A stretch of 10,148 nucleotides of DNA from an uncultured Clostridium sp. (GTDB taxonomy: Bacteria > Bacillota > Clostridia > Lachnospirales > Lachnospiraceae), in contig UQFC01000102.1 of assembly GCA_900540335.1 (NCBI GenBank), positions 1 to 10,148 on the forward strand. Reading direction: 5' to 3'. How positions within the stretch are numbered: position 1 is the first letter of the stretch; the number at the start of each line of letters is the position of its first letter. Shown piece after piece: positions 7,040-10,148 of the stretch. Both the position numbers and the translations under genes were made by a program. The notes beneath the pieces were generated by a model. That model was not told the origin of the DNA. It made no database searches and saw only the letters and a list, made by a program, of their open reading frames with translations.

Positions 7040-7348
7040 TTATCCTTTTGCGGCCGACTGAATCTGATTGCTGATCTCTTCTTCTGCCTGCTCTAACTCA
7101 TCTGCAATCCAGAGCAGACCTTCTGCCGTCTCTGCATACTGGTCTGCCATTTCGGCAAGAGCCGCCCGGTCCTTCTGGTAGTTTTGCAGAAAACGATCCT
7201 TCACCTCACTGCTCCAGGTACTTCCAAGTCCCTCGATCACAGTCTGAAAGCGTTTCAGCTCTTTTCTCACATCAGCAGCCGAATTTTCCACTTTTTTTGC
7301 GGTAGAACGCAATGTCTGCGGATCCATTTCTATTTTATTTCCCGCCAT
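7040..7348 (-). CDS. WXG100-like protein 1 (WSS in place of WXG)
   Basis: This 102-residue, all-helical protein fits the WXG100/EsxA length and layout: an N-terminal helix (9-40), a turn at STWSSE, then a second long acidic helix. The turn carries W45 but Ser47 instead of Gly, so the eponymous motif is degenerate. The C-terminal half is strongly acidic (EQAEEE near 86-91) and shows no clean YxxxD/E export motif; the nearest match is WIADE. It is the first of five such genes and is preceded by AGGAGGGG and the structured spacer. WXG100 proteins work as dimers and are exported by EssC; this one may be a partner protein rather than an independently recognised substrate. Confidence 0.85.
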   Translation of the reverse strand: MAGNKIEMDPQTLRSTAKKVENSAADVRKELKRFQTVIEGLGSTWSSEVKDRFLQNYQKDRAALAEMADQYAETAEGLLWIADELEQAEEEISNQIQSAAKG

Positions 7349-7374
7349 GCTCCCCTCCTGTCTTTTTCATCAGT

Positions 7375-7393
7375 CCATGTCCTTCGGACATGG
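7375..7393. repeat. 8-bp hairpin upstream of the first WXG100 gene
   Basis: CCATGTCC at 7375-7382 and GGACATGG at 7386-7393 form a perfect stem with a 3-base loop. On the transcribed strand it ends about 14 bases before the AGGAGGGG ribosome-binding site of the gene starting at 7348. It leaves that site exposed and has no U-tract after it. It could protect the 5' end of a processed substrate-gene mRNA; that role is inferred. Confidence 0.75.
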
Positions 7394-7413
7394 TGCTCTC
7401 TGGGGGATGCGCA

Positions 7414-7458
7414 CGGTTCGGTTGGGTAATTTGTCCCGTTTTGCGTGACACCGAACCG
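7414..7458. repeat. 9-bp inverted repeat with a 27-base loop in the yukD-WXG100 spacer
   Basis: CGGTTCGGT at 7414-7422 is complementary to ACCGAACCG at 7450-7458. The enclosed loop itself holds GGG and CCC runs that could pair weakly. The stem is GC-rich and would form readily in RNA. It is the middle of three consecutive inverted repeats that fill this spacer. Confidence 0.65.
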
Positions 7459-7462
7459 GCGC

Positions 7463-7488
7463 GGTGTAATGTCTGTCGACATTACACC
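7463..7488. repeat. Perfect 11-bp inverted repeat overlapping the yukD stop codon
   Basis: GGTGTAATGTC at 7463-7473 pairs perfectly with GACATTACACC at 7478-7488 around a 4-base loop. The yukD TAA (7482-7484) lies within one arm. No U-tract follows on the transcribed (minus) strand, so it is not a standard intrinsic terminator. It could be an RNA hairpin at the end of yukD, a DNA operator, or the end of a dispersed palindromic repeat. Confidence 0.8.
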
Positions 7489-7736
7489 ATAACCACCCGG
7501 CTGCCGTTTTTAATTCCTACTTCCCGGAATGTTTCATGATCCTGAATCAGACCTTCCAGCTCCACAGAACCAAAAACAATGTTGTCCAGCCCCGCAAATA
7601 GGTCATGACCTTCTAGCTCCGCGATCTGCTTCATGATCTGCTGCTTTGCTGTGCCGATCTTCATACGGTCATCCAGCATAAACTCATAAGTTTTGGCATT
7701 CCCCGGTATCTCGATTTCCAAATGGATCTTACTCAT
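7482..7736 (-). CDS. yukD: YukD/EsaB-like ubiquitin-fold protein of type VII secretion
   Basis: This 84-residue cytoplasmic protein has the size and pattern of the YukD/EsaB family, a beta-grasp ubiquitin-like fold that accompanies EssC in T7SSb loci. It shows an N-terminal strand pair (KIHLEIEIPG), a central helix (TAKQQIMKQIAELEG) and a C-terminal strand after GIKNGSRV, which matches the usual 'GI.NGD.L' ending. In Bacillus and Staphylococcus this protein is needed for or modulates secretion but is not itself exported. An upstream in-frame ATG at 7751 sits inside the Shine-Dalgarno; AGGAGGAG at 7741-7748 is ideally placed for the ATG at 7736, so I use that start. The stop codon lies inside an 11-bp inverted repeat (7463-7488). 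Confidence 0.85.
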   Translation of the reverse strand: MSKIHLEIEIPGNAKTYEFMLDDRMKIGTAKQQIMKQIAELEGHDLFAGLDNIVFGSVELEGLIQDHETFREVGIKNGSRVVMV

Positions 7737-7821
7737 GTTTCTCCTCCTCATTCAGCCAGCGTGTATACCCATCGCTTGCGATCTTCCCATCAATTTCCAC
7801 ACAGCATGAATTCATAGGCAT
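7729..7821 (-). other. Possible 30-residue overlapping ORF, or out-of-frame C-terminal tail of the preceding gene
   Basis: In the +1 frame relative to the wall-binding gene, an open stretch runs from ATG at 7821 to a TAA at 7731-7729. It ends just inside the yukD start (ATGAGTAA arrangement). It encodes a polar, acidic tail containing EIDGKIASDGYTRWLNEEE, which looks like ordinary coding sequence. Two readings are possible. The preceding gene may once have ended here and been shifted out of frame, or this may be a small coupled ORF. No ribosome-binding site precedes the ATG convincingly. It could also be chance, given its length. Confidence 0.3.
7741..7748 (-). promoter_or_regulatory. Shine-Dalgarno deciding the yukD start
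   Basis: AGGAGGAG is followed by AAAC and then the ATG at 7736. The alternative ATG at 7751 would place the start codon immediately before this site, with no ribosome-binding site of its own, so the shorter protein is favoured. Confidence 0.75.
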
Positions 7822-8422
7822 AGCCGCACAGGATCTCAGAGACGCAAACGCCGGTTCCTGACACTTCCGGAAAATCCGTTGCCTCTCTGCCATACCAGGT
7901 TACTTCCACGACGGAACTCGGGTCTCCGAAGAGTTGGAACTGAATCGTAATGCCATCCTCCCCATAGCCTCTTTCTCCGGCATAGCCTCCATACCACAGA
8001 AGTTCATCGTCTTCTGTGGTGAACCGCGCGTATATGGTTCCGTCGTCGCTGAACTGTCCGATCTCCATGGAGATGATTCCATAGGATCCCACAGGCTCAT
8101 TGGTACTGTAAAGTATATTCGCCACTTCCTGGGCGGTTAATCTGGAAGAGCTGTAGCCCGGTATCCATGCCCCGCTTTCATCCACATAACTGCCGTCCGG
8201 CGTCTGGGTATCCGCCGCCATGTAGCCGTTTCTGTAGAAATAGTACCAGATACCGTCAATCTGCTCCCACTGACCAGCCGGATTGCTGCCGTCATCTCTC
8301 TCGTACCACCAGCCGGCGCCGTCATACTGCCAGTACCCCGCATAAGCGGTACAGGGTGCGGCCGCCGCCAGTGTCATTGCCAATACACCTGCCAGTATCC
8401 TTTTTGTTCTCTGCTTTGTCAT
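7790..8422 (-). CDS. Secreted protein with N-terminal cell-wall-binding (choline-binding-like) repeats
   Basis: This 210-residue protein is predicted to be exported. It has a basic N-terminus, a hydrophobic stretch at 9-23 and a likely signal peptidase cut after AYA (residue 28). Residues 30-89 are rich in Trp, Tyr and Gly and read like two to three aromatic cell-wall-binding repeats (GWWYERDDG, GIWYYFYRNGYM, GSYVDESGAW), as in the CW_binding/choline-binding family. Residues 95-210 form a domain I do not recognise, with three Cys (193, 199, 208). The start is supported by AAAGGAGGAG ten bases upstream, inside the end of essC. Its place between essC and yukD suggests a wall-associated helper or substrate of the secretion system, though a Sec signal argues for export by Sec. 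A different reading frame continues past its stop (see 7729-7821), so its C-terminus may be altered. The repeat call is sound; the role is inferred. Confidence 0.85.
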   Translation of the reverse strand: MTKQRTKRILAGVLAMTLAAAAPCTAYAGYWQYDGAGWWYERDDGSNPAGQWEQIDGIWYYFYRNGYMAADTQTPDGSYVDESGAWIPGYSSSRLTAQEVANILYSTNEPVGSYGIISMEIGQFSDDGTIYARFTTEDDELLWYGGYAGERGYGEDGITIQFQLFGDPSSVVEVTWYGREATDFPEVSGTGVCVSEILCGYAYEFMLCGN

Positions 8423-8427
8423 CTTAC

Positions 8428-10148
8428 CTACTCCTCCTTTATCAAAGGTGTCATAAAGAGCACTGCCCTTCCTTCCTGCTCTGCAAAGGCTGCTCCCGGT
8501 GGATAAACCCTGCTCCGTTCAGAAGGTGTCACTTCATATTCAAAAATCCCCTGCTCATCAAAAGCTCCTCCAAGGTGGATTCCCTGCTTCCACCCGGCAA
8601 ACTGCCGGATGGCCCGATAACCGGACAGTTCTTCATATTCTCTTGGCGACAGCGCCATAAAGAAATGCAGTTTATGCTCCATTCCTTTTTCAAATACGTT
8701 TTCCAAAACCTCACTTACGTCAAACTCTTCACTGTATACGGCTTCCATAAACTCTGACGCGCTGTTGATCAGAAGGATCGTGCGTTTATGATCGCTTAAG
8801 GCTGTCTTTACGGAGGTTCCCGCCTGTCTTGCCTCATATACCAGCTCGTTTCGCTCTGAAAGCTGCGGCAGCAGAATATGTTCCATAAAATGGTAAAGCT
8901 CCTCTTTGTCTGCCATGTAGCCGTCCAGTTCATTCTTTCTGGAAAATTCTTCTATTTCTCTCAAACAGCCGTCAAATACGTAGACATCGGCTCCCTTTTT
9001 CTTCATCTGTAAGGCAGTATATTTTAAGAAGCTGGTCTTACCTGTTTTTCCCGAACCACATACGGTAAAACACAGGGTACGATCCAGATCACAGGTCTGC
9101 ATCCGTCCCTCTTCCGCGCCCATAACAAAAACAGAATCCTGTAATGTCTTAAAATCTTCCTGTTCCAGAAATTCCCGGCCATCGATGAGCTCAAGGTCTG
9201 TTCCCAGTTTTCTTGCTCCGGATGCGCTCTGCTGTGTCAGCGGTTTTAACTTCTCACGGACAGCAAGCATCATGCTTTCCCCCTGGGACGCTTTTACCGG
9301 AAGGGCTGTCTGAAATTCCAGAGGAACCCCTTCTTTGATCAGACCTCTGCCTGTAGTCCTGTCATCCGGAAGGATCTCAGAGCGCATTCCTATCACGCTG
9401 TCATATTCAAACCGGTCTGCCAACTGAAGTCCGATTCCTTTTGTAATGTTCTGAAGGATACGGCTTCGGATATCGCCGGAATTATTGCAGGTCAGAATCA
9501 AGTAAATCCCATAACTTGCGCTTTCTCTGGAAAGCTGGATCAAGGTACTCTCATACTGCTCATAACTGTCAGAAAAGGCCGGATAATTGTCAATGACCAG
9601 GAAAACCGCCGGTACATCCTCGTATCTTTCCCGGTAATCTCGGTAGGAGCCCATTCCCCTTTGGGAAAACAGTTTCTTTCTCCGATCCAGTTCTTCCTCC
9701 GCAAAACTCATCATCATCTGGATCTTCTCATCATCCCCCTCCATACAGATACAGCCTGTATGTGGAAGTCCGGCAAAGGCGGTCATCGTGCGACTGGAAA
9801 AATCCGCTATGTAAAAATTGATCTGCTTTGCCGTATAATGAAGCGCCGCGCCGTAAAGGATGGTCTGCACCAGTGTGGTCTTTCCCGCGCCGGCAGAACC
9901 GCAGATCAGCAAATGGCCATCTTTCATAAAATCAAGACAGACAGGGAACTGTCTCTGGTTTTGCGGATCATCTGCCAGGCCAATGGGAATCTGCAGCTGC
10001 CTTTCATTCCAGGAAAGCTCCAAATCGTCCAGGTAAAGGATACTCGGAAGGGGCGCAAGCCAGATCTGGCGGAGAGGCTTTATGTGGTTTTCCTCTGCCA
10101 GCTTTGTCGCGTACTGCACCATGGCATCCAACTGGGTGAATTTTTTCA
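8428..10148 (-). CDS. essC: EssC-type type VII secretion ATPase, C-terminal half (5' end beyond window)
   Basis: This is the membrane-bound FtsK/SpoIIIE motor of type VIIb secretion, which energises export of WXG100-family substrates. The frame stays open to the window edge: codons for KKFTQ precede the TTG at 10131, so that TTG is not the true start and the gene is cut at its 5' end. Counting from the TTG, two ATPase modules are visible. The first has Walker A GSAGAGKTT at 78-86, Walker B VFLVID at 176-181 and a TTGRGLIK motif near 259-266. The second has Walker A GSGKTGKT at 359-366, but the Walker B-like strand reads ILLIN (452-456), with Asn where Asp is expected. These correspond to the last two ATPase domains of EssC; the forkhead-associated and transmembrane parts would lie outside. 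The WXG100 and YukD neighbours support the call. The next gene's Shine-Dalgarno (AAAGGAGG) lies inside the end of this gene, so the two are probably coupled. Confidence 0.93.
   Translation of the reverse strand, partial: KKFTQLDAMVQYATKLAEENHIKPLRQIWLAPLPSILYLDDLELSWNERQLQIPIGLADDPQNQRQFPVCLDFMKDGHLLICGSAGAGKTTLVQTILYGAALHYTAKQINFYIADFSSRTMTAFAGLPHTGCICMEGDDEKIQMMMSFAEEELDRRKKLFSQRGMGSYRDYRERYEDVPAVFLVIDNYPAFSDSYEQYESTLIQLSRESASYGIYLILTCNNSGDIRSRILQNITKGIGLQLADRFEYDSVIGMRSEILPDDRTTGRGLIKEGVPLEFQTALPVKASQGESMMLAVREKLKPLTQQSASGARKLGTDLELIDGREFLEQEDFKTLQDSVFVMGAEEGRMQTCDLDRTLCFTVCGSGKTGKTSFLKYTALQMKKKGADVYVFDGCLREIEEFSRKNELDGYMADKEELYHFMEHILLPQLSERNELVYEARQAGTSVKTALSDHKRTILLINSASEFMEAVYSEEFDVSEVLENVFEKGMEHKLHFFMALSPREYEELSGYRAIRQFAGWKQGIHLGGAFDEQGIFEYEVTPSERSRVYPPGAAFAEQEGRAVLFMTPLIKEE

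Noticed and set aside
7360..7374. CUGAUGA on the minus strand, as in the hammerhead ribozyme core
   Set aside because: There is no stem II followed by GAAA and no matching stem III or cleavage site; the match is a short chance motif beside a hairpin.
7349..7488. Intrinsic terminator between yukD and the WXG100 genes
   Set aside because: All three stems lack a U-tract on the transcribed strand.
10129..10131. TTG as the start codon of the ATPase gene
   Set aside because: The frame continues upstream to the window edge with sensible residues, and the protein would lack the forkhead-associated, transmembrane and first ATPase parts of EssC. The gene is cut by the window.

Overview
All thirteen convincing genes lie on the minus strand, so the window reads from right (10148) to left (1). 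The genes are closely packed, with strong purine-rich Shine-Dalgarno sites. The protein families point to a Gram-positive Firmicute, most likely a gut-type clostridium such as a Lachnospiraceae member. This placement is inferred from gene content and style, not from a marker gene.

Region 1 (10148 to 4789) is the 3' half of a type VIIb secretion (T7SSb/Ess/Yuk) locus. It opens with the C-terminal half of the FtsK/SpoIIIE-type motor EssC, whose 5' end lies outside the window. Next come a secreted protein with aromatic cell-wall-binding repeats, a YukD/EsaB ubiquitin-like protein, five tandem WXG100-like small helical-hairpin proteins, and a 320-residue protein. That last protein starts with a WXG100-sized helical segment and continues into a low-complexity linker, a Gly/Ala-rich segment and a charged tail. 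EssB/YukC and EsaA/YueB are not seen and may lie to the right of the window.

Region 2 (4792 to 2895) holds a lipoprotein with a duplicated beta-rich domain, translationally coupled (ATGA overlap) to the 320-residue gene. Two small membrane proteins, DUF4234 and DUF2752, follow. Region 3 (2765 to 57) is a LemA plus DUF2207 pair, a common envelope gene couple, separated from region 2 by a 129-base gap.

The likely logic is that EssC drives export, YukD is a cytoplasmic accessory protein, the WXG100 proteins are substrates or partner proteins, and the wall-binding protein and lipoprotein work outside the membrane. Between yukD and the first WXG100 gene lies a 133-base spacer with three strong inverted repeats and no U-tract. 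It separates the machine genes from the substrate genes and is the most conspicuous non-coding structure here. No toxin domain, immunity gene, tRNA, rRNA, CRISPR array or transposase was found. No gene-free stretch exceeds 133 bases.
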